Assembly (NCBI RefSeq): GCF_900142175.1
Contig: NZ_FQZX01000001.1
Location: 186,001 to 250,000, forward strand
Direction: 5' to 3'
DNA: 64,000 bases
From: Maribacter aquivivus
Lineage (GTDB): Bacteria; Bacteroidota; Bacteroidia; Flavobacteriales; Flavobacteriaceae
How positions within the stretch are numbered: the stretch's first letter is position 1; each line of letters begins with the position of its first letter. Made by a program: the position numbers and the translations under genes. Below, piece by piece: positions 8,234 to 17,441 of the stretch. The notes beneath the pieces are model-generated. The model searched no databases, was not told the origin of the DNA, and worked only from the letters and a program-made list of their open reading frames with translations.

Positions 8234-10669
8234 ATGAAAAGCATATCCATATTAATTTCGATTCTATTTCTAAGTCTCATATCTACTAGTACTCTTTTTA
8301 GTCAAGATTCACTTTTCAAAGGAATATCACCTGCTGAATTTGAAATCATTTTACTTGGAGAGCAAACCCATGGAGATGGTGCCGTTTTTGACAAAAAGCT
8401 AGAAATGATAAAAGACCTGCATGAAAACCATGGGTATAATCTATTAGTTTTTGAGAGCGGTATGTATGATAATTTTAAAGCAAACGAACTTTACAAAAAT
8501 CAAAAAGAGGAGATCGACATTTTCAAGCAAAGTGTTGGTTGGCTGTATACCACCACAGAAGTTTTTCAACAACTTTTAAATTATCTAGAAACACACCCTG
8601 AATTAAAAATACTCGGATTCGATTCTCAAGAATCAACGCTCTTTGAAGAGTACTTTCTTAATGACTTTAAATCTCTTTGCTCAAAAAATAACATTGTAAT
8701 TTCTAATGAAGACTATATAGAAATTGAAAAGACAATGATTGTTAGAGATTTTGAAAATTATGCTTTTAACAAAAAAGACTCTACCAACCTTTACAACAAT
8801 ATTAATGCTGTCATTAAAAAAATTGACCAAATTCCTAAAAATGATATTGAAACAGCAGTGTTAGTTCAAACATTTAAGAGTGTATTTTCTGACTTGGATT
8901 TCGGATTAAAAAGTTTACAAAAAGAAAAAATAGCTATTCAAAACCCTAGGGATAAACAAATGGCTGAAAACCTAATTTTCATTAAGGACATTTACCCTAA
9001 TGAAAAAATAATTGGGTGGGGCGCTAGTTATCATTTTGCCAATAAATTGAATGAATTTGAGTATACCATAGAAACTGAAAATTACATTAAAAAACAAATT
9101 ACAATCACAGACAGTATTCACGGTGATAGCCACACCAACACTGAAGAAGAAATTGCGCAAATAAAAGAAATGAAATATGCTGTGCCTATGGGTCAAATTC
9201 TTAAAGAAAAATATGGCTCAAAGTTGTTTAGTTTAGCTTTCACCTCTTATGAAGGTTTCTATTTTGATTTTTCAGTAGAACAGATTTCTCCAATTTTACA
9301 ACCGCCAGCTAATAGTATTGAATCCGATTTTAAAAATCAGAACATTAAAACAGCGCTATATGTTTTAAATAATATTCCGCATCAATTTTATTCTTCTACT
9401 CTAGGCTACATTCCGCTATCTGCCAATTGGGAAAATATTTTTGATGGTATTTTTTACATTGAAAAAATGTATCCTCCAAAGTATGTAATATATGATAATA
9501 AAAAGACTAAGACAGTTACATTTAAAGGGAGCAGCATAACGGGCTCTATTATTGACTACGATACTTCTGAACCCATAAATTATGCCGATGTATATTATTC
9601 TGATTTGAATTCAAGTACAGTTTCAAACGCAAAAGGACAGTTTAACATCCCGAATAAAAAAAGTACAAATAGCTATTTAGTATTTTCTTCAATTGGGTAT
9701 GAAAGCGATTCTCTTTCTACCAATTCACTTTCAAAACAAATTAACATCCGTCTTAAAAAATCTAAAGATGATATTGTTTTAAATGAGGTCGTTGTTTCCG
9801 CTGCAAGGATAGAATTAAGCGCTGAAGAAATCATTAAAAAAGCTCGAGAAAATATTGAAATGAATTACGTGCAAACTCCATACAACCAAAGTTTCTTATT
9901 TAAAATAAGTCAAATCAACAGCTCAGATTCGTTAGCCATTGGTGAAGAAGCCGTTATTGATACCTATAATAAAAAAGGAATTAATGGTAGCAACAAACCT
10001 GAGAGTAACATATTCGCAAACATTAAACATTTAAGAACTAATACAGATGCTTATGAGAAAAGTAAATGGCAGAATGGAATAGGCTCATTATGGGCAGTTT
10101 TAAATAGAGATATCATTTTAAGCAAAACCAATGTTTTGTACAGAAACGGTTCTTATGACCTGAAAAAGCAGAAATTATTAAACTATGAAGGACAAAAAGT
10201 GCATAAAATAGATTTCATTAACACCTCTCCTGGCTCTTATTCTACTGGGTATGGTTATCCAGCGCCAATAGCATCATCTGGCAGTATTTATATTAGTACA
10301 AAAAACTATGCTGTTTTAAAATATGAGCATACTATTGAACGTGCAGAATACCAAACTAAAAAATCTAAAAAATGGATAAAACAAGAGCACAACATTGTAC
10401 AGACTTATAAAAACGTACATGGAAAATACTTTTTTAATCTATTAGAAGTCTCAACGAACACCGATATATTTTCAAGGGGACATCAATATTTACAGAGCAC
10501 CTATACCATTAACAAACTTGTATCTAATGATATAGAGACTTCATCTGTAAAATTTTTAAACAGACCACTTATAGAATTAAAACAAGGGTATAAAAAGCAA
10601 CTAAATGACCCATATTGGGAGGACAAGCCAATGGATTTTATGATTGAAATACCGTCAAGAAATTTTTAA
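8234..10669 (+). CDS. Secreted erythromycin-esterase-like protein fused to a carboxypeptidase-regulatory-like domain
   Basis: 811 residues from the ATG at 8234, chosen over an in-frame TTG at 8219 because a signal peptide begins there (MKSISILISILFLSL to FSQ). Residues ~25-320 match the erythromycin esterase-like fold, with LLGEQTHGDGAVFDKK (His and Glu of the active site region), FESGMYDN and GWGASYHFAN. Residues ~425-510 are a CarboxypepD_reg-like beta sandwich, followed by NEVVVSAA and a ~290-residue C-terminal domain like those in Bacteroidota outer-membrane-associated proteins. The fusion is unusual for an Ere-like enzyme. A role in resistance cannot be read from the sequence; a periplasmic or surface esterase/hydrolase is the cautious call. 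Confidence 0.82.
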   Translation: MKSISILISILFLSLISTSTLFSQDSLFKGISPAEFEIILLGEQTHGDGAVFDKKLEMIKDLHENHGYNLLVFESGMYDNFKANELYKNQKEEIDIFKQSVGWLYTTTEVFQQLLNYLETHPELKILGFDSQESTLFEEYFLNDFKSLCSKNNIVISNEDYIEIEKTMIVRDFENYAFNKKDSTNLYNNINAVIKKIDQIPKNDIETAVLVQTFKSVFSDLDFGLKSLQKEKIAIQNPRDKQMAENLIFIKDIYPNEKIIGWGASYHFANKLNEFEYTIETENYIKKQITITDSIHGDSHTNTEEEIAQIKEMKYAVPMGQILKEKYGSKLFSLAFTSYEGFYFDFSVEQISPILQPPANSIESDFKNQNIKTALYVLNNIPHQFYSSTLGYIPLSANWENIFDGIFYIEKMYPPKYVIYDNKKTKTVTFKGSSITGSIIDYDTSEPINYADVYYSDLNSSTVSNAKGQFNIPNKKSTNSYLVFSSIGYESDSLSTNSLSKQINIRLKKSKDDIVLNEVVVSAARIELSAEEIIKKARENIEMNYVQTPYNQSFLFKISQINSSDSLAIGEEAVIDTYNKKGINGSNKPESNIFANIKHLRTNTDAYEKSKWQNGIGSLWAVLNRDIILSKTNVLYRNGSYDLKKQKLLNYEGQKVHKIDFINTSPGSYSTGYGYPAPIASSGSIYISTKNYAVLKYEHTIERAEYQTKKSKKWIKQEHNIVQTYKNVHGKYFFNLLEVSTNTDIFSRGHQYLQSTYTINKLVSNDIETSSVKFLNRPLIELKQGYKKQLNDPYWEDKPMDFMIEIPSRNF

Positions 10670-10709
10670 TATTAACTACTAAAAAATATCCTTTCATACT
10701 CAAGACTAC

Positions 10710-10717
10710 TACCTTTG
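10710..10717 (+). promoter_or_regulatory. Candidate -7 element upstream of the CDF gene
   Basis: TACCTTTG fits the Bacteroidota -7 consensus TAnnTTTG exactly. It ends only four bases before the ATG at 10722, so a transcript from it would have almost no leader. No good -33 TTTG box is seen at the usual distance, which lowers confidence. Confidence 0.4.
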
Positions 10718-10721
10718 TTTA

Positions 10722-11594
10722 ATGAGTATTGAACAGACGGCAATTAAGACCACGTATTTCAGCATCATAGGTAACATATGCCTTGCTTTGATTAAAGGTC
10801 TTGCCGGTTTTTTCGGCAATTCTTATGCCCTAATTGCCGATGCTATTGAATCTACCACAGATATTTTTTCTTCTATTCTGGTGCTCTTAGGTTTTAAATA
10901 TGCCGAAAGACCTGCAGATGAAAATCACCCATACGGACACGGAAAAATAGAACCTATTATTACTTTTCTTGTCGTTGCCTTTTTAGTCGTTTCTGCTACT
11001 GTTATCGCTTATGAGAGTATAGAAAATATTCAAACTCCACATAAAGTTCCTAAACCATGGACACTAATCGTTCTAGGGTTAATTATTGTATGGAAAGAAA
11101 TCTCGTACCGTATAGTTATCAAAAAAAGTGAAGAGACCCAAAGCACCTCTTTAAAAGCGGATGCTTGGCACCATAGAAGTGATGCTATTACGTCTATAAT
11201 GGCATTTATTGGTATTTCTATTGCTGTAGTACTTGGCAAAGGTTATGAAACGGCAGATGATTGGACCGCCCTTATGGCATCAGGATTTATTCTTTATAAC
11301 AGCTACTTAATTCTAAGACCTGCTTTAGGAGAAATAATGGATGAACAACGTTACGATGATCTCTTAGAAGAAATACGTATTAAATCATTAGAAGTACCAG
11401 GTATTACTGGTACGGAAAAATGTTTTATTCGTAAAGCGGGAATGAAGTTTCATGTGGACTTACATGCCATGGTAAATGGTGATATTTCTGTCACTGAAGG
11501 GCATGATATAGCTCATCTCTTAAAAGACTACCTGCACGAAAATATCCCTAATTTAGAGCATGTTTTAATTCATATTGAACCAGACAATCTTTAG
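10722..11594 (+). CDS. Cation diffusion facilitator (CDF) family transporter
   Basis: 290 residues with about six membrane segments in the first 200 residues and a cytoplasmic C-terminal domain (~205-290). CDF proteins export divalent metals such as Zn, Fe or Mn in exchange for protons. Family hallmarks are visible: GNSYALIADAIESTTDIFSS in TM2, HPYGHGKIEP after TM2, and DAWHHRSDAITS in TM5, which gives the His150-x3-Asp154 half of the metal site. In TM2 the family's common His is Glu43 here, which may affect metal selectivity. The gene converges on the flavin reductase gene with one base between stop codons. Confidence 0.93.
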   Translation: MSIEQTAIKTTYFSIIGNICLALIKGLAGFFGNSYALIADAIESTTDIFSSILVLLGFKYAERPADENHPYGHGKIEPIITFLVVAFLVVSATVIAYESIENIQTPHKVPKPWTLIVLGLIIVWKEISYRIVIKKSEETQSTSLKADAWHHRSDAITSIMAFIGISIAVVLGKGYETADDWTALMASGFILYNSYLILRPALGEIMDEQRYDDLLEEIRIKSLEVPGITGTEKCFIRKAGMKFHVDLHAMVNGDISVTEGHDIAHLLKDYLHENIPNLEHVLIHIEPDNL

Positions 11595-11595
11595 C

Positions 11596-12486
11596 CTACA
11601 AATGCAGCAATGCTAAAGCATCTTCAGTTTTACCATCTGCTAACCACTGTTGCGCTAATTTGTGTATTTCTAAAACATCTTCAGCTCCATTTAAAATAGA
11701 TTTTACCTCAGCGTGTTCTGTAATCTTGGCGATAGCTTCTTTAGTAGGCAATTCTTCCAAATTTCCTAATCTACCTAAATTATTGCCTGTTAGCACAACG
11801 CTATTTCGAACAGCTTCCGGTAGCATATCTACTCCTATTCCTTGGGTACGAATTGGTTTAGGTATCTCAAATAAAGCATCGCCATTTGCTCTACAATACC
11901 AATTACCACCCATACGTGCCACTAAATCTAACTTGGGAGTATCTAATTTCCCCTCTGCATCTAAAAATGCTTTTTTTACATGAATCTGAACTACTTTGGC
12001 TAGTACCAAATTACCAGCTCCTGGTCCATCACCCAATGCTATTACTTGATCTACCACACACTCAAAAGCTACAGGTGCCTCTCCTACTCTTGGTGGTTTT
12101 ACTTTATCGCTTGGCACTTGAGTAAAGCCGGCTTTTACAAATTCGTTTACACCATCGCCATATTCGGTACTTGACAATGACATTTGCTCTACCATATCAT
12201 AATTCACGATATTGATCACCGTTTCTTGTACCTCCAACACATTCTCTAACGTATGCTTCGTAGTATTGTCACGACCTCTTCTAGAAGGGGAGAAAATCAT
12301 GATTGGAGGATTTACACTGAATAGGTTAAAATAGCTGAACGGACTCAAATTTACATTTCCATCCTTATCGATCGTACTGGCAAAACAAATAGGTCTTGGT
12401 GCTACGGCAGATAATAAATACCCGTGTAATTCTTGTTGAGAAATACTGTTTGGATCTATAGAATTGATTTCCTCGTTCTTTGACAT
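11596..12486 (-). CDS. Flavin reductase family protein
   Basis: 296 residues of the DIM6/NTAB flavin reductase-like family, which binds FMN in a split beta-barrel. Family segments include APRPICFASTIDKDGNVNLSPFSYFN and PPIMIFSPSRRG at residues ~28-75, and FVKAGFT further on. The extra ~90 residues at the C-terminus are seen in the longer members. It starts 31 bases after the fumarylacetoacetase gene and is likely the last gene of the hmgA-fahA transcript. Its role there is not established; it may supply reduced flavin or act on a pathway intermediate. That link is inference from position only. Confidence 0.9.
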   Translation of the reverse strand: MSKNEEINSIDPNSISQQELHGYLLSAVAPRPICFASTIDKDGNVNLSPFSYFNLFSVNPPIMIFSPSRRGRDNTTKHTLENVLEVQETVINIVNYDMVEQMSLSSTEYGDGVNEFVKAGFTQVPSDKVKPPRVGEAPVAFECVVDQVIALGDGPGAGNLVLAKVVQIHVKKAFLDAEGKLDTPKLDLVARMGGNWYCRANGDALFEIPKPIRTQGIGVDMLPEAVRNSVVLTGNNLGRLGNLEELPTKEAIAKITEHAEVKSILNGAEDVLEIHKLAQQWLADGKTEDALALLHL

Positions 12487-12517
12487 GTGTTATTCTTCTA
12501 TTTTGTAAAGTATTATT

Positions 12518-13753
12518 TTATTTACTTGGCAATATTGTTCCGGTTACTTGGCCAAAACCCACTCTCTTTCCGTCTTTTTCTGCAAAACCTCGCATAGTTA
12601 CGGTATCATTATCTTCTATAAAAGTACGTTTGCTGCCATCTTTTAATTCAAACGGTTTTTTACCGCCCCAAGAAATTTCTAACAATGACCCATATGAACT
12701 TTCGTCTTTGCCAGATATGGTTCCTGATGCCATTACATCGCCTACATTCAAATTACATCCGTTTACGGTATGGTGCGCCAACTGCTGCATCATATTCCAA
12801 TACATATATTTGAAGTTAGATCTACTAATGGTTGTTTCTTCAGAAGTTGATGAAGACATACACACTTCTAACTTAATATCGTAATTGTGCTCTCCTTCAT
12901 ATTTTAAATATGAAAGTACCTCTGGTTGCTGCTCGGGTCCCTGAACTTTAAATGGCTCTAAGGCTTCTAAAGTAACGATCCATGGCGACATGGATGATGC
13001 AAAGCTTTTCCCTAAAAACGGACCTAAAGGCACATACTCCCATTTCTGAATATCGCGGGCAGACCAATCATTGAACAACACCAAGCCAAAAATATGGTCA
13101 GCAGCATTTTTTGTAGAAACCCGTTCGCCTAGTTCTGTGCTTTTACCTACTACGAAACCCATTTCCAATTCAAAATCTAAATTACCTGAAGCTTTAAAAA
13201 CCGGCACTTCCATATCATTGGTTTTCACTTGCCCCATTGGTCTGTGAATATCAGTACCGCTCACCACAATTGATGATGCACGACCATGATATCCTACCGG
13301 AATATGCCTCCAATTTGGCAACAAAGCGTTTTCTGGATCACGAAACATTTTACCCGCATTGGTAGCATGCTCTATACTTGAATAAAAATCTGTATAATCA
13401 CCAACGTGCACAGGCAAATGCATTTTTGCATCTTTTTGACTAACAAAAACCTCTGAATGATTTTTTAATGGTGAGTTTTCAATGGACAATAATTGTTGCA
13501 CATCTAAACGGACTTTATTAGTGATTTTCTTTCCTAGGGAAATAAATTCATTTAAAGTTTTTTGTTTTAAATATGATGCATCAACAGCGATTAAACCCAA
13601 CTCTGAAATTGCCGCTAAATCAATTATCTGCTCCCCAATAGCGATTCCTGCTTTTGGGGCATCATCATTAACTGAGAATATTCCAAAAGGAAGATTATAA
13701 ATTGAAAAATCTGAATTATGGGGTACAGTGACCCATGTTTTTAGTGTTGTCAA
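12518..13753 (-). CDS. fahA: Fumarylacetoacetase
   Basis: Hydrolyses fumarylacetoacetate to fumarate and acetoacetate, the last step of tyrosine breakdown. About 411 residues, the normal length. N-terminal SDFSIYNLPFGIFS, then DYTDFYSSIEHATNAGKMFR, GYHGRASSIVVSG and the metal-binding DWSARDIQKWEYVPLGPFLGKSF are all diagnostic. There is no ATG at the 5' end. I chose the TTG at 13753 because it leaves the family's usual short N-terminus before the conserved Trp; a TTG at 13780 would add nine residues and overlap hmgA. The gene starts 17 bases after the hmgA stop codon. Confidence 0.94.
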   Translation of the reverse strand: MTTLKTWVTVPHNSDFSIYNLPFGIFSVNDDAPKAGIAIGEQIIDLAAISELGLIAVDASYLKQKTLNEFISLGKKITNKVRLDVQQLLSIENSPLKNHSEVFVSQKDAKMHLPVHVGDYTDFYSSIEHATNAGKMFRDPENALLPNWRHIPVGYHGRASSIVVSGTDIHRPMGQVKTNDMEVPVFKASGNLDFELEMGFVVGKSTELGERVSTKNAADHIFGLVLFNDWSARDIQKWEYVPLGPFLGKSFASSMSPWIVTLEALEPFKVQGPEQQPEVLSYLKYEGEHNYDIKLEVCMSSSTSEETTISRSNFKYMYWNMMQQLAHHTVNGCNLNVGDVMASGTISGKDESSYGSLLEISWGGKKPFELKDGSKRTFIEDNDTVTMRGFAEKDGKRVGFGQVTGTILPSK

Positions 13754-13770
13754 GTGTTTTCTTATTTCTG

Positions 13771-14925
13771 TTATAACCAAGATTGATAATAGTCTCCATC
13801 ATCTAACTTCATTGCATTTTCAGTAACCATTAATGGCTTAAAAGTATCTATCATTACAGCTAGTTCTTCTGAACCTTTTTGACCGATACTACGCTCTGCT
13901 GCTCCTGGGTGCGGACCATGAGGGATACCTGCGGGATGCAACGATATATTACCTGGCTGCACTCCATTCCTACTCATAAAATCTCCATCAACATAATACA
14001 GCATTTCATCAGAATCTATGTTCGAATGATTATAAGGTGCCGGTATCGACAGTGGATGATAGTCATACAACCTTGGGACAAAAGAGCAAATCACAAAAGC
14101 ATTTGTCTCAAATGTTTGGTGTACTGGTGGCGGCTGGTGAATTCTACCGGTAATGGGTTCAAAGTTGTGAATAGAGAATCCGTACGGGAAATTATATCCG
14201 TCCCAACCAACAACATCAAAAGGGTGCCCAATGTAGACCATTTCATGCATGACACCTTGCTTCTTCACTTTTATTAAGTGCTCATCGGTATCGGTAAACG
14301 TTTCTAAATTTTGCGGCAGTTTATAATCGCGTTCACAAAACGGTGAATGCTCTAATAACTGCCCAAACCAATTGCGGTATCTTTTAGGCGTGTAAATAGG
14401 AGAAAACGATTCTGCGTATAGAATACGATTGTCTTCAGTATCAAAATCTATCTGATAAATAGTACCTCTAGGAATTATTAAATAATCGCCATACTCAAAC
14501 GGAATCTGACCAAAAATAGTTCTTAGTATACCTGTACCTTTATGAATGAACAACATTTCATCGGCATCGGTATTCTTATAGAAATACTCGCGTAACGATT
14601 TTCTAGGGGCAGCTACGCCAATAATAATATCGCTATTCACCAAAAGTGGTTCTCTAGCTTCTAAAAAATCATCTTTTGCCGGAGCATTAAAACTCACTAA
14701 TTTCAACGAACGTATATTTTTCTCCAAAGCAATTTTAGGAGAAACATCTGTACTCTTTAATATCTCCTTGACCATTGTTGGTCTATTGTGGTGATATAAT
14801 AAAGAGGACATACCGTCAAACCCTATAGTACCGAACAATTGTTCTGAATACAACTCTCCATCTGGTTTTCTAAACTGCGTATGTCGCTTAGGCGGCAACG
14901 CTCCTTGCTTATGATATATAGGCAT
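13771..14925 (-). CDS. hmgA: Homogentisate 1,2-dioxygenase
   Basis: Opens the ring of homogentisate with O2 to give maleylacetoacetate, using Fe(II). 384 residues, the shorter Bacteroidota form. Visible family features are the N-terminal GALPPKRHTQFRKPDG, LYHHNRPTMVKEI, the cupin segment GDYLIIPRGTIYQID and the C-terminal metal-binding part with NHSNIDSDEMLYYVDGDF and HPAGIPHGPHPG, which supplies His and Glu ligands. It heads a transcript with fahA and a flavin reductase gene. Its upstream region holds a dispersed hairpin repeat (14938-15028). Confidence 0.95.
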   Translation of the reverse strand: MPIYHKQGALPPKRHTQFRKPDGELYSEQLFGTIGFDGMSSLLYHHNRPTMVKEILKSTDVSPKIALEKNIRSLKLVSFNAPAKDDFLEAREPLLVNSDIIIGVAAPRKSLREYFYKNTDADEMLFIHKGTGILRTIFGQIPFEYGDYLIIPRGTIYQIDFDTEDNRILYAESFSPIYTPKRYRNWFGQLLEHSPFCERDYKLPQNLETFTDTDEHLIKVKKQGVMHEMVYIGHPFDVVGWDGYNFPYGFSIHNFEPITGRIHQPPPVHQTFETNAFVICSFVPRLYDYHPLSIPAPYNHSNIDSDEMLYYVDGDFMSRNGVQPGNISLHPAGIPHGPHPGAAERSIGQKGSEELAVMIDTFKPLMVTENAMKLDDGDYYQSWL

Positions 14926-14937
14926 ATACGTTGATTT

Positions 14938-15028
14938 TACTCGAAAGTCGAGATTAAAAACTACGAGGATTACCCCGAACTTTTGAATTTATGTTTTAAG
15001 AATACCTCGCGAAAATTCCACGAGGTAT
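14938..15028 (-). repeat. Dispersed hairpin repeat, copy 1
   Basis: One end is a small hairpin, ACTCGA-AAG-TCGAGATT followed by AAAAACT (14939-14962). The other end is an 8-bp inverted repeat ATACCTCG/CGAGGTAT with 11 bases between the arms (15002-15028). Two related copies occur at 34271-34361 and, as a half copy, at 55556-55580; all three are intergenic. The hairpins lack a U-tract, so I do not call a terminator. Confidence 0.6.
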
Positions 15029-15087
15029 GTAACTAATTCTTCTCTTAAAAATACGCTATTCTTGGTCGCTCAAGAAATCTGTTGAAC

Positions 15088-16218
15088 TTATAATGTTCCT
15101 CTTAATTCTTGCTCACGCTCAATAGCTTCAAATAATGCCTTGAAATTTCCTTTTCCAAAAGAAGTAGCTCCTTTTCTCTGAATAATTTCAAAAAACATTG
15201 TTGGTCTTGCTTGTACTGTTTTCGTGAAAATTTGCAATAAATATCCTTCATCATCACGATCAACCAAAATACCTAGCTTTCTTAATGATTCAATATCCTC
15301 ATCAATTTCACCTACCCTTTCTGTCAATACATCATAATACGTAGTTGGTATGTTTAGGAACTCTACTCCTCTACTCTTAAGATCTGAAACCGTCTTTACA
15401 ATATCGTCTGTTGCAACGGCAATATGCTGAACACCTTCACCTTCGTAAAATTCTAAATACTCATCTACTTGAGATTTTTTCATACCTGGTGCCGGCTCGT
15501 TAATTGGGAACTTAATACGACCGTTACCATTGCTCATTACCTTACTCATTAATGCCGTAAAATCCGTAGAGATATCCTTATCGTCAAAAGACATAATTTG
15601 CTTAAAGCCCATAACATTGGCATAGAAATCTACCCAATAGTTCATTTTACCCTCATGTACATTACCTACCATATGATCCACAAATTTCAAACCTGTAGAA
15701 GTTGGTTGGTAATCACATTCCCATTTTTGGTATCCTGGTAAAAATGTACCGTTATAATCTTTACGCTCAACAAAAATATGAACTACCTCACCGTAAGAGT
15801 AGATACCAGAAGTAACCACCTTACCATGTTCATCTTTCTCCGTCTTAGGCTCCATATAACTTTTGGCTCCTCTTTTCATAGCCTCTTCATAAGCATACGT
15901 AGCATCATCTACCCAAAGTGCAGTAACTTTTACTCCGTCACCATGCTTGTCAATATGTCTACCTACATCAGTACCACTTTTTAAAGGAGAAGTCAATACC
16001 AACCTAATCTTATCTTGCTCTAATACGTAAGATTCAAATTCTCTACTGCCCGTCTCTAAACCTTTATAGGCTAATGATTTAAAACCAAATGCAGTTTTGT
16101 AATAATGTGCTGCTTGTTTAGAGTTACTTACGTAAAGTTCTAAATAATCTGTACCATTGATAGGCATAAAATCTTGTGCCTCTTTGTGTTTGTTCTCTGC
16201 TTTTGTTGCTGTTGACAT
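15088..16218 (-). CDS. hpd: 4-hydroxyphenylpyruvate dioxygenase
   Basis: Converts 4-hydroxyphenylpyruvate and O2 to homogentisate and CO2. 376 residues, two vicinal-oxygen-chelate domains. The three iron ligands are visible in the second half: His182 in KFVDHMVGNV, His265 in GVQHIAVATDD and Glu344 in MFFEIIQRKG. The C-terminal gate segment SFGKGNFKALFEAIEREQ is also typical. It lies 62 bases downstream of the aminotransferase gene, and that gap contains a palindrome matching one upstream of the divergent MarR gene, so both may be under the same regulator. Confidence 0.96.
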   Translation of the reverse strand: MSTATKAENKHKEAQDFMPINGTDYLELYVSNSKQAAHYYKTAFGFKSLAYKGLETGSREFESYVLEQDKIRLVLTSPLKSGTDVGRHIDKHGDGVKVTALWVDDATYAYEEAMKRGAKSYMEPKTEKDEHGKVVTSGIYSYGEVVHIFVERKDYNGTFLPGYQKWECDYQPTSTGLKFVDHMVGNVHEGKMNYWVDFYANVMGFKQIMSFDDKDISTDFTALMSKVMSNGNGRIKFPINEPAPGMKKSQVDEYLEFYEGEGVQHIAVATDDIVKTVSDLKSRGVEFLNIPTTYYDVLTERVGEIDEDIESLRKLGILVDRDDEGYLLQIFTKTVQARPTMFFEIIQRKGATSFGKGNFKALFEAIEREQELRGTL

Positions 16219-16246
16219 AGTGTTGAGTTTTATTTTTGTTTTATTA

Positions 16247-16265
16247 ATTGTTGCTTCTGCAACAT
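16247..16265. promoter_or_regulatory. Candidate MarR operator upstream of hpd
   Basis: Inverted repeat TGTTG-N6-CAACA preceded by AT, in the gap between the aminotransferase and hpd. The same TGTTG-N6-CAACA arrangement, again preceded by AT, occurs at 17442-17463 next to the MarR gene. Two matching sites in one regulon are suggestive; binding is inferred. Confidence 0.5.
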
Positions 16266-16280
16266 ATATTGTAAAAAAAA

Positions 16281-17387
16281 TTATGCTGTTGTCGTTTGGG
16301 TTTTCATAAGTACTTCTAAAGCTGCTAACAGTGCTTTATTAGCTTCTCTCACACCAAATGAGATTCGTACTTTTCCTGGAGCTCCAAAATTACCTACAGG
16401 GCGCACCATAATACCACGCTGCTCTAAGAATGAGGTAAATTCCATATCATGGATTGGCGGATCTATTAGCACAAAATTACCTTGTGCAGGCCAGTATTTT
16501 ATCTGCAAAGCATCAAGTCCGTTCAAAACAAACCTTCTTTCCTCTTTTACCAATGCCACAGTTTTGTTTACAAAATCTACATCTTCCAATGCTGCAATTG
16601 CCCCTTCCAATGCCAATGAAGACAACAAAAATGGCTTACAAATTCTTCTCATATAATTACTGATCTCTAATGGAGCATAGCAATACCCTACGCGTAAACC
16701 TGCCAAACCATAGGTCTTTGAAAAGCTATTAATGGCAATTACATTTTTGCCTTCTACCACAAACGGCAAACCTGATGTGTAATCTTCTGCATCAGCAAAA
16801 TGTCTATACACTTCATCTAACACCAAAATTACATACTCTGGTAACTTTTCAATGAAGTTTCGCAACTCTGCCATAGGAATGTAATTTCCTGAAGGATTAT
16901 TTGGAGAAGCAAGAAATACCAATTTCGTTTTATCGGTAATTGCGGCTAGAATACCATCTAAATTATAATCATAATTTTCGGTCATAGGCACATTAATTGC
17001 CTTTGCCCCCATCCAACGAGTAAAAGCTGTATAAGGAAGAAAACATGGCTGACTCACAATTACCTCATCGTTTTCGTTCAAAAATGCCTTCGAAATCATA
17101 TCAATAATTTCTGAACCACTATTTGACGTAATGAAATTATCTGCAGTCAACACTCCGTCAAAATCCTTTACTAATGCTTCTCGCAATCTGATATCTGTAT
17201 TATCCGGATAAAAACTTAAATCATCTAGTGTTTTTGCTAAAGCTTTTTTCACTTTTGGGGAATACCCTAGCGGATTCTCATTAGACGAAAGCTTGTGCAC
17301 CGTAATACCATCAGGCATAACAATCTTCTTACCACCACCTTTATAGGTGCTGTCTTCTAATATATATTTCTTGAAACCTAGCTGCAT
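16281..17387 (-). CDS. Class I/II aminotransferase, HisC-like; probable aromatic aminotransferase
   Basis: A PLP-dependent fold-type I aminotransferase of about 368 residues from the ATG at 17387, preferred over an upstream TTG at 17408. Visible are SSNENPLGYSPKV, FYPDN, FLASPNNPSGNY, the PLP-Asp in LVLDEVYRHF, the Schiff-base lysine in INSFSKTYGLAGLRVGY and the Arg in RPVGNFGAPGKVRISFG. The sequence resembles histidinol-phosphate aminotransferase, but position at the head of hpd and hmgA suggests it transaminates tyrosine to 4-hydroxyphenylpyruvate. That substrate is inference; it could also be a true HisC. Confidence 0.88.
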   Translation of the reverse strand: MQLGFKKYILEDSTYKGGGKKIVMPDGITVHKLSSNENPLGYSPKVKKALAKTLDDLSFYPDNTDIRLREALVKDFDGVLTADNFITSNSGSEIIDMISKAFLNENDEVIVSQPCFLPYTAFTRWMGAKAINVPMTENYDYNLDGILAAITDKTKLVFLASPNNPSGNYIPMAELRNFIEKLPEYVILVLDEVYRHFADAEDYTSGLPFVVEGKNVIAINSFSKTYGLAGLRVGYCYAPLEISNYMRRICKPFLLSSLALEGAIAALEDVDFVNKTVALVKEERRFVLNGLDALQIKYWPAQGNFVLIDPPIHDMEFTSFLEQRGIMVRPVGNFGAPGKVRISFGVREANKALLAALEVLMKTQTTTA

Positions 17388-17441
17388 ATTTCTACTTCTT
17401 TTAACCAATTTATCCGAAGTAAATATACACTTTTTTTTAAT

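Noticed and set aside
13753..13780. TTG at 13780 as the start of fumarylacetoacetase
   Set aside because: It adds nine residues without family similarity and overlaps hmgA; the TTG at 13753 gives the usual N-terminus.
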